Shown here: positions 25,790 through 34,622 of the stretch, one piece after another
How positions within the stretch are numbered: position 1 is the first letter of the stretch
Layout of the letters: the number at the start of each line of letters is the position of its first letter
Source: Bacteroidales bacterium
GTDB taxonomy: Bacteria > Bacteroidota > Bacteroidia > Bacteroidales > VadinHA17
NCBI GenBank assembly: GCA_003141525.1
Contig: PLML01000107.1
Location: 1 to 60,502, forward strand
DNA length: 60,502 bases
Reading direction: 5' to 3'
Translations under genes and position numbers: made by a program
Notes under the pieces: generated by a model
Databases searched by the model: none
The model's input: the letters and a program-made list of their open reading frames with translations, nothing else
What the model was told of the DNA's origin: nothing

Positions 25790-26632
25790 GTGGATTGGAT
25801 AGTATATCAGGGGATAGGCGTTCCCTCAAATCCTGTTTTCCATGATGCTCCTTCTCATTTAGACTGCCGGAAAATTTCACAGGAACTTAGTGTCCCATTA
25901 ATACGATGGATAGAAGATTGGGATAGTCCATTAATTAGCTCTTTTTATGGTGTTATTCAGGATCATCACATTGAGCTTACTCAATTGAAGAGTCAGGTTC
26001 GGTACGAAGTCAAACGAGCTTCAAGAAATTTTTACTTCGCTGAATTATCCTTATTAGAAATATTAAATGAGGGATTTGAGTTATATAACAGCTCGTTTAA
26101 AACTTATGATACTTACTTAAAACCAATGTCTAAGGAGGAATTTATAGATAGCTACGGCAAATATAAAAATGATGGAGAAAAGGAAGTTACAAGGTTTTTT
26201 GGAATAAGAGAGACGTCTACAAATTCATTAGTATGCTATGCATACGGGATTCATTACTCAAAAGGTAATTATTTCGATTTAAAAGTTGTCAAGTTTAATC
26301 CTGAATATCAGAGAAATAATATCTCTGAGTTACTTTTTTTTGGAATTGGACAACAATTGCTTTCCCTGGAAAAAATGAGATTCATTTTTGATGGATTTGT
26401 ATCAATGGCCCATAAATCAACAATTCAGGAATATTTAATTCGAAAGTTCAATTATCGGAATGCATATTGTAAGTTATGCATTCATTATAAATTTTATATA
26501 CGGCTATTTGTTCTGTTCGCCTATCCTTTTAGAAGTATTATAAAATTTACAGGAAGATATTTTATTATTTTTCACAAACTTAGCATTCTGTTATCGCAGG
26601 AGGAACTGCGAAAAAACACACAAGAATTGTAA
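25790..26632 (+). CDS. GNAT/FemAB-like acyltransferase
   Basis: 280 aa from a GTG start; no ATG fits better. The middle shows a GNAT-like pattern: an FFGIRE-TSTNSLVCYAYGI strand pair, then KVVKFNPEYQRNNISELLFF as the probable acyl-CoA loop. The N-terminal YEVKRASRNFYF helix is reminiscent of FemAB-related acetyltransferases of polysaccharide clusters. Such enzymes may N-acylate an amino sugar. The acyl donor and acceptor are unknown, and the family call is moderate. Confidence 0.6.
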   Translation: MDWIVYQGIGVPSNPVFHDAPSHLDCRKISQELSVPLIRWIEDWDSPLISSFYGVIQDHHIELTQLKSQVRYEVKRASRNFYFAELSLLEILNEGFELYNSSFKTYDTYLKPMSKEEFIDSYGKYKNDGEKEVTRFFGIRETSTNSLVCYAYGIHYSKGNYFDLKVVKFNPEYQRNNISELLFFGIGQQLLSLEKMRFIFDGFVSMAHKSTIQEYLIRKFNYRNAYCKLCIHYKFYIRLFVLFAYPFRSIIKFTGRYFIIFHKLSILLSQEELRKNTQEL

Positions 26633-26634
26633 AT

Positions 26635-27378
26635 ATGGTTTCTATCATTACGCCAAGTTATAACTGTTCAAAATTCATAGGACAAACTTTAACTTCCGTT
26701 TTCACACAGACTTACGACGAGTGGGAGCTTATTATTGTCGATGACTGCTCTACAGACAATTCGTTAGATGTGATATATCAGATAGCAGGGAATAATCAGA
26801 AAGTGAAAATTATAGCGTTAAAAGAGAATGTTGGTGCTGCCGAGGCCCGTAATATAGCTTTAAGGCAAGCGCAAGGCCGGTATATTGCATTTCTCGATAG
26901 TGACGACATCTGGTGCCCAAATAAGCTTGAACATCAATTGTCTTTCATGATTTCAAATAATTATTCATTTTCGTTCACCGCATACGCTCTGATGAACGCA
27001 GATGGGAAACTTCTTAATAAAGCCATTGCTGCCCCGAAGAAGATAGAATATAATCGGTATTTAAGAAATACAATAATTGGGTGTTTAACTGTTATCATTG
27101 ATAAACAGAACGTTGGTTCATTTGAGATGCCGAATATTAAATCGAGCCACGACATGGCGTTGTGGCTTCAGATTTTAAAACGAGGTTTTTGTGCATATGG
27201 ATTGAATGAGGTACTTGCAAATTATAGAATAGTAAATACTTCAAATACAGCAAATAAAAAAAAGGCGGCTCTCGATGTATGGCAGGTTTACAGGAAAACT
27301 GAGAAATTATCAGTTTTATATAGTACCGTTTGTTTTATTGGTTATGCTTTTAATGCCATAAAAAAAAGAGTGTTATGA
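26635..27378 (+). CDS. Family 2 glycosyltransferase
   Basis: 247 aa. VSIITPSYNCSKFIGQTL, VDDCSTDNSL, GAAEARNIALRQAQGRY and FLDSDDIW give a complete compact GT2 domain. The gene is tightly packed: 2 bp after the acyltransferase and overlapping the next gene by 4 bp (ATGA). Its direct coupling to the PglC-like initiator suggests it may add the second sugar of that repeat unit. That order is inference. Confidence 0.88.
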   Translation: MVSIITPSYNCSKFIGQTLTSVFTQTYDEWELIIVDDCSTDNSLDVIYQIAGNNQKVKIIALKENVGAAEARNIALRQAQGRYIAFLDSDDIWCPNKLEHQLSFMISNNYSFSFTAYALMNADGKLLNKAIAAPKKIEYNRYLRNTIIGCLTVIIDKQNVGSFEMPNIKSSHDMALWLQILKRGFCAYGLNEVLANYRIVNTSNTANKKKAALDVWQVYRKTEKLSVLYSTVCFIGYAFNAIKKRVL

Positions 27379-27965
27379 GAATAATCCTGAAAAGGACTTT
27401 TGATATCGTATTTTCTCTGATCGGCCTTATAATTTTAAGTCCTGTTATTCTTATTATATCTTTAATAATAAAGCTGAAAATGCCGGGGGCCCCCGTATTC
27501 TTTATTCAGCTACGGGTTGGTCAGAACGAATGCTTTTTTAAAATGATAAAGTTCAGAACTATGGTTGCATCGCCCTCAACCAACTGTGTCTCTGTGAAGG
27601 GTGATGCACGAATTACCCCTTTAGGGGCCGTGTTGAGAAAGCATAAGTTAGATGAACTGCCCGAGCTTTTAAATGTATTATCCGGGCAAATGAGTTTGGT
27701 GGGCCCAAGGCCTGATGTCCCCGGATATTATGACAGATTATCGGGTGATGACAGGAAAATACTGGAACTTAAACCGGGTATTACCGGTCCTGCTACCTTA
27801 TTATATGCAGATGAAGAAGAATTTCTTGCAACTGTATCGGATCCAATCAAGTATAATGATGAAATAATCTTTCCTGAAAAGGTAAGAATTAACTTAGAAT
27901 ATTATTATAATAATTCTTTCTTTGGGGATATTAAAATAATTTTAAAAACGATCTTTTTGCGGTAA
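27375..27965 (+). CDS. Initiating sugar-1-phosphate transferase (PglC-like, monotopic)
   Basis: 196 aa, the short single-domain form. One N-terminal hydrophobic segment (residues about 8-32) is followed by FFKMIKFRTMV, RKHKLDELPELLNVLSGQMS and LVGPRPDVPGY, the core of monotopic phosphoglycosyltransferases. It transfers a sugar-1-phosphate to undecaprenyl phosphate and so starts one glycan. The aminotransferase next door resembles PglE, so an N-acetylbacillosamine-type (2,4-diamino) sugar is the likely first residue. The 4,6-dehydratase (PglF) is not in this window. Confidence 0.92.
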   Translation: MRIILKRTFDIVFSLIGLIILSPVILIISLIIKLKMPGAPVFFIQLRVGQNECFFKMIKFRTMVASPSTNCVSVKGDARITPLGAVLRKHKLDELPELLNVLSGQMSLVGPRPDVPGYYDRLSGDDRKILELKPGITGPATLLYADEEEFLATVSDPIKYNDEIIFPEKVRINLEYYYNNSFFGDIKIILKTIFLR

Positions 27966-28002
27966 TTTGAATAGTCTTAATTTTAATTAAAAATAAAATA
28001 CA

Positions 28003-29157
28003 ATGTCATCTAAAATCTGGCTTTCCTCTCCGCATCTTAGCGGTAATGAGATGAAATATATCGACGAAGCTTTTAAAACTAACTGGATTGCCCCTTTGGG
28101 TCCGAATGTAAATGCATTTGAAAACGAACTGGGAGAATACCTGAATGTGAAACATGTCGCAGCGCTTATTTCAGGTTCATCAGCAATTCATCTGGCTCTG
28201 ATTATACTTGGAATAAAATCGGGTGATGAAGTTTTGGTATCATCCTTCACCTTTTCTGCAACAGTAAATCCTATTGTTTACCAGGGAGCTATCCCTATAC
28301 TTATCGATAGTGAGGAGGATACATGGAATATGAGTCCGGATTTATTGGAAGAGGCTATTGTTGACAGGTTATCAAAGGGCAAAAAGCCAAAAGCAATTAT
28401 AGTGGTTCATTTATATGGAATGCCTGCAAAAATAGATGAGATATTTTCGATAGCGAAAATATATGATATTCCTGTAATTGAAGATGCAGCTGAAGCCCTA
28501 GGCAGTAAGTATAAAGGAAAACCAGTAGGAACTTTTGGTGACATGGGCATTCTGTCCTTTAACGGAAATAAAATAATTACAACTTCAGGTGGTGGCGCCT
28601 TGATCTCAGATAATATTGAATACGTAAATCAGGCGCGCTTTCTTGCCACTCAGGCTCGCGACAATGCACCCTATTACCAGCATTCACATATCGGCTATAA
28701 CTACAGGATGAGTAATATACTTGCAGGTATTGGCAGAGGCCAACTCGAAGTCATTGAGGAAAGAGTGAAACAGAGAAGAGAGAATTATAACTTTTACTAT
28801 GAGCATTTAAAATTTCCAGGTATCTCTTTTTTAACTGAAATTGAGGAATGTTTTTCAAACAGGTGGCTTACCACAATTCTTGTTGACCCTATAAAAACGG
28901 GTGGAGTTACATCCAGTGATCTGAGGTTAGGATTAGAAAAACAAAACATTGAATCAAGACCGCTTTGGAAGCCCATGCATTTGCAGCCAATATTCAGAAA
29001 TTATCCTTCATATTTAAATGGAGTTTCGGAGAGATTATTCGATCTGGGTCTGTGTTTACCATCCGGCTCCAACCTCTCCGCTACAGATAAAAATGAAATT
29101 TATTCTTTTATTAAGTTAATTCTTAGCGAAAAGAAAATTCACGACATCAATTTTTGA
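28003..29157 (+). CDS. DegT/DnrJ/EryC1 sugar aminotransferase (PglE-like)
   Basis: 384 aa PLP enzyme. It has SGSSAIHLALIILGI, the VIEDAAEALGSKYKG segment with the pyridine-contacting Asp, and NGNKIITTSGGGAL with the Schiff-base Lys, so unlike RfbH at 14676 it is a true aminotransferase. The N-terminus IWLSSPHLSGNEMKYI is characteristic of the PglE/4-aminotransferase subgroup acting on UDP-4-keto-6-deoxy-GlcNAc. Position beside the PglC-like transferase supports this. Confidence 0.88.
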   Translation: MSSKIWLSSPHLSGNEMKYIDEAFKTNWIAPLGPNVNAFENELGEYLNVKHVAALISGSSAIHLALIILGIKSGDEVLVSSFTFSATVNPIVYQGAIPILIDSEEDTWNMSPDLLEEAIVDRLSKGKKPKAIIVVHLYGMPAKIDEIFSIAKIYDIPVIEDAAEALGSKYKGKPVGTFGDMGILSFNGNKIITTSGGGALISDNIEYVNQARFLATQARDNAPYYQHSHIGYNYRMSNILAGIGRGQLEVIEERVKQRRENYNFYYEHLKFPGISFLTEIEECFSNRWLTTILVDPIKTGGVTSSDLRLGLEKQNIESRPLWKPMHLQPIFRNYPSYLNGVSERLFDLGLCLPSGSNLSATDKNEIYSFIKLILSEKKIHDINF

Positions 29158-29199
29158 ATTGATTTTAAAAACGATATCAATCAATAAAAATCTGAATAA

Positions 29200-31284
29200 T
29201 TGAAGGATAATAAAATTCCGATCAGTCTGATTATTGTTGCAATCCTTTTATTTATCTACAGGGGTTCAATTCCGTTTTTCAAATATCCTTTCATTGTTTT
29301 ATACGCTGGACTGATAGCTTTTTCTTTTAAACAAATAAAGACTTCTTCAAAAAAAATATTCACATTCGATTTTTTCAAACAATACGCCCTGGTAATTGTA
29401 TCCTTTTTACTGTTTGTCTTTTCCTTTTTTATAACTAAAAAAATATATTTAGTAACAGTTAAGGATCTCACGAATATGCTTTTTCTTTTCTCCTTTTTTA
29501 TTCTAATGCTAATGTATATTGACAGTGAAGAAGAACTTACTTTTTTCGTGAATAATCTTGTAAAGCTAATTGTCATATTTGCATTTGTGATTTCCCTTGA
29601 TGAGCTTGGAAATGTTTTTTTTATCTTTTCACATGAAAACTTATCCTTAAAATTGGACTATAATTTTGAAATTCTTCCAATTCTCTTCGGGATGATCGGC
29701 TTGCTCTATTTTATACTTAAAGCCAAATCTATAATTGCAGAATTCTTTTATGGATTATTGCTATCCATTTTTGCTATAAGTATTATAATTTCAGGCTCTA
29801 GGCGTGGAATGATCGTACTTGTTATTGTTTTGGCTTTGCTTATAATAATTCAGATAATTTTCACAGGCAAAAAAGATCATGTTATCAAAAAGCTTAGAAC
29901 CTCCTTATCGTTTTTTGCTTTGGGTATGCTTTTATTTGCCTCTTTATCATACCTTTTTATCTTTCATACTTCGAGTTCCTTCAAGAACAGGACACTTATG
30001 GCGTTAGGCACAAAGAATTTATATGCTGCCAAGGATCGAATAACCACATCAGCTACACGTTATGCAATAGCTTTTAATAAAAACTACACTTTTGATGATA
30101 TTCATAAGTTATTATGGTCCCCCTTCTTCGATCCAAAAGATCCTGATAGCGGCTGGGGTTATAGAAAGCATACAACAACTTACCCCTTGTCAGGAGATAA
30201 TGTTGAGATTGTTCCTGAGGGTGCGAGAGGATATTTATTGGATCAGGCTAGTGGTGCAATTGAATGGGGAGGTAATTCTTATACATTTACAAAATTATAT
30301 ACCACTAAAATCCATGATTCAGAGGAAGTGGAAGCCTCAATATATTGTTATGTTTCAAAAGATTTTAATGGTGACTGGACTCGAATGATTCTATCGCCGG
30401 ATAATCTGACATGGTTGGGTTCGGCTACTTATGATCCTGATAAGAAAGGAACCTGGCAAAAGCTTTCAGTAACAACAACCTGTAAAGAAAAAGAAGTGTC
30501 CATGTTTTTATATTTCTGTAAGAATGGAGTGTCTGATTTTAAAACCCTTAAGGGGTATGTTGTGTTCTCTTACCCACAAATGAATATTATCTCAAAAAAG
30601 GATTCAATTCATACAGGAATTTCAGGTAATCAGGTATCGATAACCTGTGAGGCGGATATTTATTCCGGGAAAAATATAAAAAGCAGAACATTTCCCTATG
30701 CAATGAACACAGAAGAAGCATCGTTTGACTTTTCGCATCTTTCTCTCACAAATTATATATTAACTGTGAAAGAGACTGATCCTTTAAGATACTGGATTTC
30801 AAAATTTATTTCAGAAGATACAACATACTTCAAATACAGGGCAAATATTGAGGTTGACACTGTCTCAAATCCTTTTGTTGATCCGAGAAGCGGACGCTGG
30901 CAATTCGCACTTCAGATATTTACAAAGGAGTATAATTGGTCTCAAAAAATATTTGGCGGCGGCTTTAATTTTCTTAACTGGTATGGTTATTATTTTCTTA
31001 AAGACAAAACAGTAAGCGACTGGCCACATAATCCCTTTTTATCCATTCTTTTATACTCCGGTTTAATTGGGTTACTAATTTATTGTTATTTTATTTATAA
31101 GGTTTTTTATTACTATTTAAAATACAGAAAAGAGTATCCTCTCCTGATTATTTTCTTTCTTATAACTTTCTTTTTTGCTTTTTTCAGTGCAGGCAGTCCA
31201 TTAGATCCTCCTATTATGGGATTTTTTGTTATCCTGCCTTTCTTTATAGATGCGATTTATAAAAAGGAAAAACAACTCAAATAG
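29200..31284 (+). CDS. O-antigen polymerase/ligase family protein with a large extracytoplasmic insert
   Basis: 694 aa from a TTG start. Residues 1-260 and 585-690 carry the membrane segments of a Wzy_C-type protein, with the family motif PHNPFLSILLYSGLIG. Between about 265 and 560 lies a non-hydrophobic block far larger than the usual 60-100 residue loop. It is rich in beta-strand pattern, with Trp/Tyr and four Cys, and includes GTWQKLSVTTTC and LKGYVVFSYPQM, which resemble the edge strands of carbohydrate-binding jellyroll modules. It may recognise the glycan being polymerised. Function as polymerase or ligase is not resolved. Confidence 0.78.
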   Translation: MKDNKIPISLIIVAILLFIYRGSIPFFKYPFIVLYAGLIAFSFKQIKTSSKKIFTFDFFKQYALVIVSFLLFVFSFFITKKIYLVTVKDLTNMLFLFSFFILMLMYIDSEEELTFFVNNLVKLIVIFAFVISLDELGNVFFIFSHENLSLKLDYNFEILPILFGMIGLLYFILKAKSIIAEFFYGLLLSIFAISIIISGSRRGMIVLVIVLALLIIIQIIFTGKKDHVIKKLRTSLSFFALGMLLFASLSYLFIFHTSSSFKNRTLMALGTKNLYAAKDRITTSATRYAIAFNKNYTFDDIHKLLWSPFFDPKDPDSGWGYRKHTTTYPLSGDNVEIVPEGARGYLLDQASGAIEWGGNSYTFTKLYTTKIHDSEEVEASIYCYVSKDFNGDWTRMILSPDNLTWLGSATYDPDKKGTWQKLSVTTTCKEKEVSMFLYFCKNGVSDFKTLKGYVVFSYPQMNIISKKDSIHTGISGNQVSITCEADIYSGKNIKSRTFPYAMNTEEASFDFSHLSLTNYILTVKETDPLRYWISKFISEDTTYFKYRANIEVDTVSNPFVDPRSGRWQFALQIFTKEYNWSQKIFGGGFNFLNWYGYYFLKDKTVSDWPHNPFLSILLYSGLIGLLIYCYFIYKVFYYYLKYRKEYPLLIIFFLITFFFAFFSAGSPLDPPIMGFFVILPFFIDAIYKKEKQLK

Positions 31285-31332
31285 AATAAAGTAGATGGAA
31301 TAATGGAATGAAGAAATGCTGGAATGATAGTT

Positions 31333-31380
31333 TTCCAATCTTCCAATTTTCCAATCTTCCAATCTTCCAATCTTCCATTA
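31333..31380 (+). repeat. Tandem repeat, six copies of TTCCAATC
   Basis: Six head-to-tail 8-bp units (four exact, two with changes) lie between the polymerase-like gene and the methyltransferase. Just upstream (31292-31328) several scattered TGGAAT words are complementary to the unit, so the region could fold. I know this kind of GATTGGAAG array from Bacteroidota intergenic DNA. Confidence 0.85.
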
Positions 31381-31401
31381 CTAATATATAGAAACATATA
31401 A

Positions 31402-32046
31402 ATGAAAGAAAATCAATCATTTTGGGATCGTTACGCATCTGACTTTGATGCAATTTATGGTACAAAAAACTCATGGTTAAATAATGTCATAAACAAGCTT
31501 TTCAGAGGCTCAATGAAAATGCGTTTTGAAAAAACTATGCAGATAATTCCTGATGAAAATGTGTCTGTTATTGATATAGGCTGTGGCCCGGGTCATTATT
31601 GTTTTTCTTTGGTACAATCCGGACAAAGGGAAATTCTAGGAATCGATTTTTCTGAAAAGATGATCAGATTGGCTATGGATCACGCTTTAGAATTAGGAAT
31701 CGAAAAGAGACTAAAGTTTGAGGTTCTGAATTTTTTAGAATTTGAACCTGAGAAAAAATATGACTACAGCATAATGATGGGATTTATCGAATACTTCGAA
31801 CAACCTGAGATAATAATTAAAAAGGCCCGTGATATTACAAGCCGGAAAATTTTAATCAGTTTCCCGGTTGCTGGTGGGTTATTAGCTTTTCAGAGAAGAC
31901 TGAGGTACAAACGAAGATGTTATTTGCGGTTATATAGTCATGATGATATAAAAGAATTGATGAAAGGACTGAATATAAACACTTTCAAAATAGAAAAAAT
32001 CCAGAGAGACTTCTTTGTAACAATTGACATGAGCCAGGTATCATGA
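31402..32046 (+). CDS. Class I SAM-dependent methyltransferase
   Basis: 214 aa. VIDIGCGPGHYCFSL is motif I, with GIDFSEKMIRLA and YDYSIMMGFIEYF following in the usual order. It starts 21 bp after the TTCCAATC array and overlaps the deacetylase by 4 bp, so it begins a translationally coupled run. Likely substrates are a sugar or a lipid-linked intermediate. No subgroup can be assigned. Confidence 0.85.
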   Translation: MKENQSFWDRYASDFDAIYGTKNSWLNNVINKLFRGSMKMRFEKTMQIIPDENVSVIDIGCGPGHYCFSLVQSGQREILGIDFSEKMIRLAMDHALELGIEKRLKFEVLNFLEFEPEKKYDYSIMMGFIEYFEQPEIIIKKARDITSRKILISFPVAGGLLAFQRRLRYKRRCYLRLYSHDDIKELMKGLNINTFKIEKIQRDFFVTIDMSQVS

Positions 32047-32918
32047 ATGCAATAATGTCCATTGACGTCGAAGAATGGTTTCACATCCCCAAAGGTTTGG
32101 ATAATTATCTGCCTTTTACAGAATGGAACTCTGCTCAGCAAAGAGTTCAACATGTGCTTCCAAGAATGTGGGATATATTTGAGAAGAATAATGTATTTGC
32201 CACATTTTTCTTTCTGGGCTGGATAGCAGAAAAACATCCTGACCTGGTAAAAGAAACCCTTCTGAGGGGTCATGAAATTGCGACTCACGGATTTGCTCAT
32301 AAAATGATCTACAACCAGTCACCCGATGAATTTAGCGCGGACATTTATAAAGCAAAATCTGTTTTGGAAAACATAACCGGTAAGAAAGTAATTGGGTACA
32401 GAGCCCCTGGCTTCTCGATTGTACATGAAACTGAATGGGCCTTTGATATCCTTGCTGAACATGGAATTAAGTACGATTCTTCAATATTCCCCGGTAAAAG
32501 ATTCTATGGGCATTATGACAAATTTAATAAAGAGCCAACAATTGTTAATACCAAGTATGACGAAATTATAGAATTTCCCCAGACTCTGGTAGATTTTGGC
32601 TTATTTAAGCTATCATTTTTTGGAGGAGGGTATTTCAGACTATTTCCCAAACAAATCTTCATGAAAATGGCCGGGATTATTAATAAAAACAATTTGCCAT
32701 TGATCTTATATATTCATCCCAGGGATATTGATGTCGATCAGCCGCAAATCCCATACCCATTTCTCAAAAAAATCAGACATTACATCAATATTCCAAAGAC
32801 AGAACAAAAGCTTGATGAGATTACCAGTTGTTTTAACTTCAAGAGCTTTGAAATGGTGATATCTGATGTCGCATTTATCGAATCGTTGAAGCATACAACC
32901 TGTAACATGAAATCGTGA
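32043..32918 (+). CDS. Polysaccharide deacetylase (NodB domain, DUF3473 type)
   Basis: 291 aa. SIDVEEWFH (metal-binding Asp, catalytic Asp), HEIATHGFAHK (metal His pair) and GYRAPGFSIV are the ordered NodB motifs. The C-terminal part with YIHPRDIDVDQP fits the DUF3473 extension seen in cytoplasmic-facing exopolysaccharide deacetylases. No signal peptide is seen. It would remove N-acetyl groups from a hexosamine, probably on a lipid-linked precursor. It overlaps the methyltransferase by 4 bp. Confidence 0.9.
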   Translation: MNAIMSIDVEEWFHIPKGLDNYLPFTEWNSAQQRVQHVLPRMWDIFEKNNVFATFFFLGWIAEKHPDLVKETLLRGHEIATHGFAHKMIYNQSPDEFSADIYKAKSVLENITGKKVIGYRAPGFSIVHETEWAFDILAEHGIKYDSSIFPGKRFYGHYDKFNKEPTIVNTKYDEIIEFPQTLVDFGLFKLSFFGGGYFRLFPKQIFMKMAGIINKNNLPLILYIHPRDIDVDQPQIPYPFLKKIRHYINIPKTEQKLDEITSCFNFKSFEMVISDVAFIESLKHTTCNMKS

Positions 32919-32925
32919 CCTTTGA

Positions 32926-33717
32926 ATGATAAATCCGAAAATATCAATTATCACTGTCTCTTTTAATAGCGTAAAAACTATATGTGACACTATTGAATCA
33001 GTTCTATCCCAGACATATCCTGATATTGAGTATATAATACTTGATGGTTCTTCATCTGATGGTACTGTTGAATTAGTAAATTCTTTTGGCAGCAGAATTT
33101 CAAAGTTCATATCCGAGCCAGATAAGGGTATTTATGATGCAATAAACAAAGGGATCAGGATTGCAACAGGAAATATTATCGGGATTTTACATTCTGATGA
33201 TTTTTTTTACAGTAATAATGTAATTGAAAAGGTCGCAGATTCGTTCAATGAATATGAAATTGATGCTGTTTTTGGAGATGCCCAGTTTGTCGATCCGATA
33301 AACACTTCAAAAATTGTCAGGTATTATTCTTCAAAACTTTTCAGCATAACCAGATTTAAATTCGGGTATATGCCTGCTCACCCAAGCTTTTATGTGAAAA
33401 AGGAATTTTTTGAAAAACTTGGATATTATAAAGTGGATTATAAAATCGCGGCTGATTTCGAATTATTAGTTCGTTTTCTATATATAAATAAAATAAAGTA
33501 TAAGTATCTGAATATACCTTTTATTTCTATGAGGACCGGTGGAATTAGCAATAGATCAATCCATAGCAAATATATTCTTAATAAGGAAATTGCCAGAGCT
33601 TGCAAAGAAAATGGAATAAAAACAAATTATTTTTTCATTTATTCAAAATACTTTTCAAAGCTGTTCGAGTTTATGTTTAATAACAATGACAAAGGTACTG
33701 ATCACAGGCTCAAATAG
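32926..33717 (+). CDS. Family 2 glycosyltransferase (WcaA-like)
   Basis: 263 aa. ISIITVSFNSVKTI, DGSSSDGTV, SEPDKGIYDAINKG and LHSDDFF match the same subgroup as the protein at 22789. The 3' end overlaps the next gene by 32 bp in another frame, a large overlap for two real genes, but both reading frames show full domains. It probably belongs with the WbpV/WbpL-type pair downstream. Confidence 0.87.
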   Translation: MINPKISIITVSFNSVKTICDTIESVLSQTYPDIEYIILDGSSSDGTVELVNSFGSRISKFISEPDKGIYDAINKGIRIATGNIIGILHSDDFFYSNNVIEKVADSFNEYEIDAVFGDAQFVDPINTSKIVRYYSSKLFSITRFKFGYMPAHPSFYVKKEFFEKLGYYKVDYKIAADFELLVRFLYINKIKYKYLNIPFISMRTGGISNRSIHSKYILNKEIARACKENGIKTNYFFIYSKYFSKLFEFMFNNNDKGTDHRLK

Positions 33718-34576
33718 TTTTGTCGGTTCAAATTTTCGAAGATTTTCACAGTACAAAGATATTGTGGAGGTATCATTGTTAAATAACCGGCCTGAAGATA
33801 TTGAATTCAATAAGTATGACGTTGTCTTGCATCTGGCAGCAATTGTTCATCAGTCAAAAAAAATAAAAGAACAGGAGTATTATCTCATAAACAGGGATCT
33901 TTGCCTGAGGGTTGCAGAGCTGGCCAGGAGAGCAGGGGTCAAACAATTTATCTTTTTAAGTACTGTGAAGGTATATGGAAAATTTGTTCAAGGTTCTGAT
34001 CCCTGGAATGAAGATTCTTATTGCCATCCGGAGGACGCATATGGAAAAAGTAAATATGAAGCTGAACTTGCATTAAGAAAGCTTGAGGATTTAGGATTCA
34101 CAGTTTCAATAGTAAGAACTCCTATAGTATACGGACCAGGGGTTAAGGCAAATATGCTAAGATTGATCAGACTTATTGAGAAAGTTCCTGTACTACCTTT
34201 TAAAAACGTAAATAATAGCAGATGCTACACTTACAGTGGAAATTTAATTGGTTATATTGACAGGATTATTGAAATTAATGCTTCAGGTATTTTTTTAGTG
34301 ATGGATGATTCATCTCTGTCTACAACTGATTTGGTGACATTTCTGGCTAAGTTTCTTGGTAAAAGAATCGTTTTGTACAAGGTCCCTGAACTGTTTGTGA
34401 GATTTCTGCTTTCAGTCAAAACTGGCGCTGTTGACCGGTTATTTGGATCATTTTTTCTGGATAATAGTAAAACAAAGGAATTTTTAAAATATAAGCCCCT
34501 TTTCTCAAATGAAGAGGGAATTGGGAAGATGATTTCATATTATCTTGAGACCAAAGCATCAAAATATTTGAATTGA
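33686..34576 (+). CDS. UDP-N-acetyl-hexosamine 4-ketoreductase-like SDR (WbpV/WreQ type)
   Basis: 296 aa extended SDR: LITGSNSFVGSN loop, FLSTVKVYG with Ser/Thr, and YGKSK as YxxxK. In many O-antigen clusters this enzyme lies immediately before a WbpL-type transferase, as here, and reduces UDP-4-keto-6-deoxy-GlcNAc to UDP-QuiNAc or UDP-FucNAc. That substrate assignment follows from the gene pairing. The needed 4,6-dehydratase is outside this window. Confidence 0.82.
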   Translation: MTKVLITGSNSFVGSNFRRFSQYKDIVEVSLLNNRPEDIEFNKYDVVLHLAAIVHQSKKIKEQEYYLINRDLCLRVAELARRAGVKQFIFLSTVKVYGKFVQGSDPWNEDSYCHPEDAYGKSKYEAELALRKLEDLGFTVSIVRTPIVYGPGVKANMLRLIRLIEKVPVLPFKNVNNSRCYTYSGNLIGYIDRIIEINASGIFLVMDDSSLSTTDLVTFLAKFLGKRIVLYKVPELFVRFLLSVKTGAVDRLFGSFFLDNSKTKEFLKYKPLFSNEEGIGKMISYYLETKASKYLN

Positions 34577-34622
34577 TTCTAAAACAGGTTTTGGTAGAAT
34601 TTTTTTTTAAATACCCGAATAT

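Noticed and set aside
31333..31380. CRISPR-like array
   Set aside because: Units are 8 bp and head-to-tail with no spacers, and no cas genes are present.
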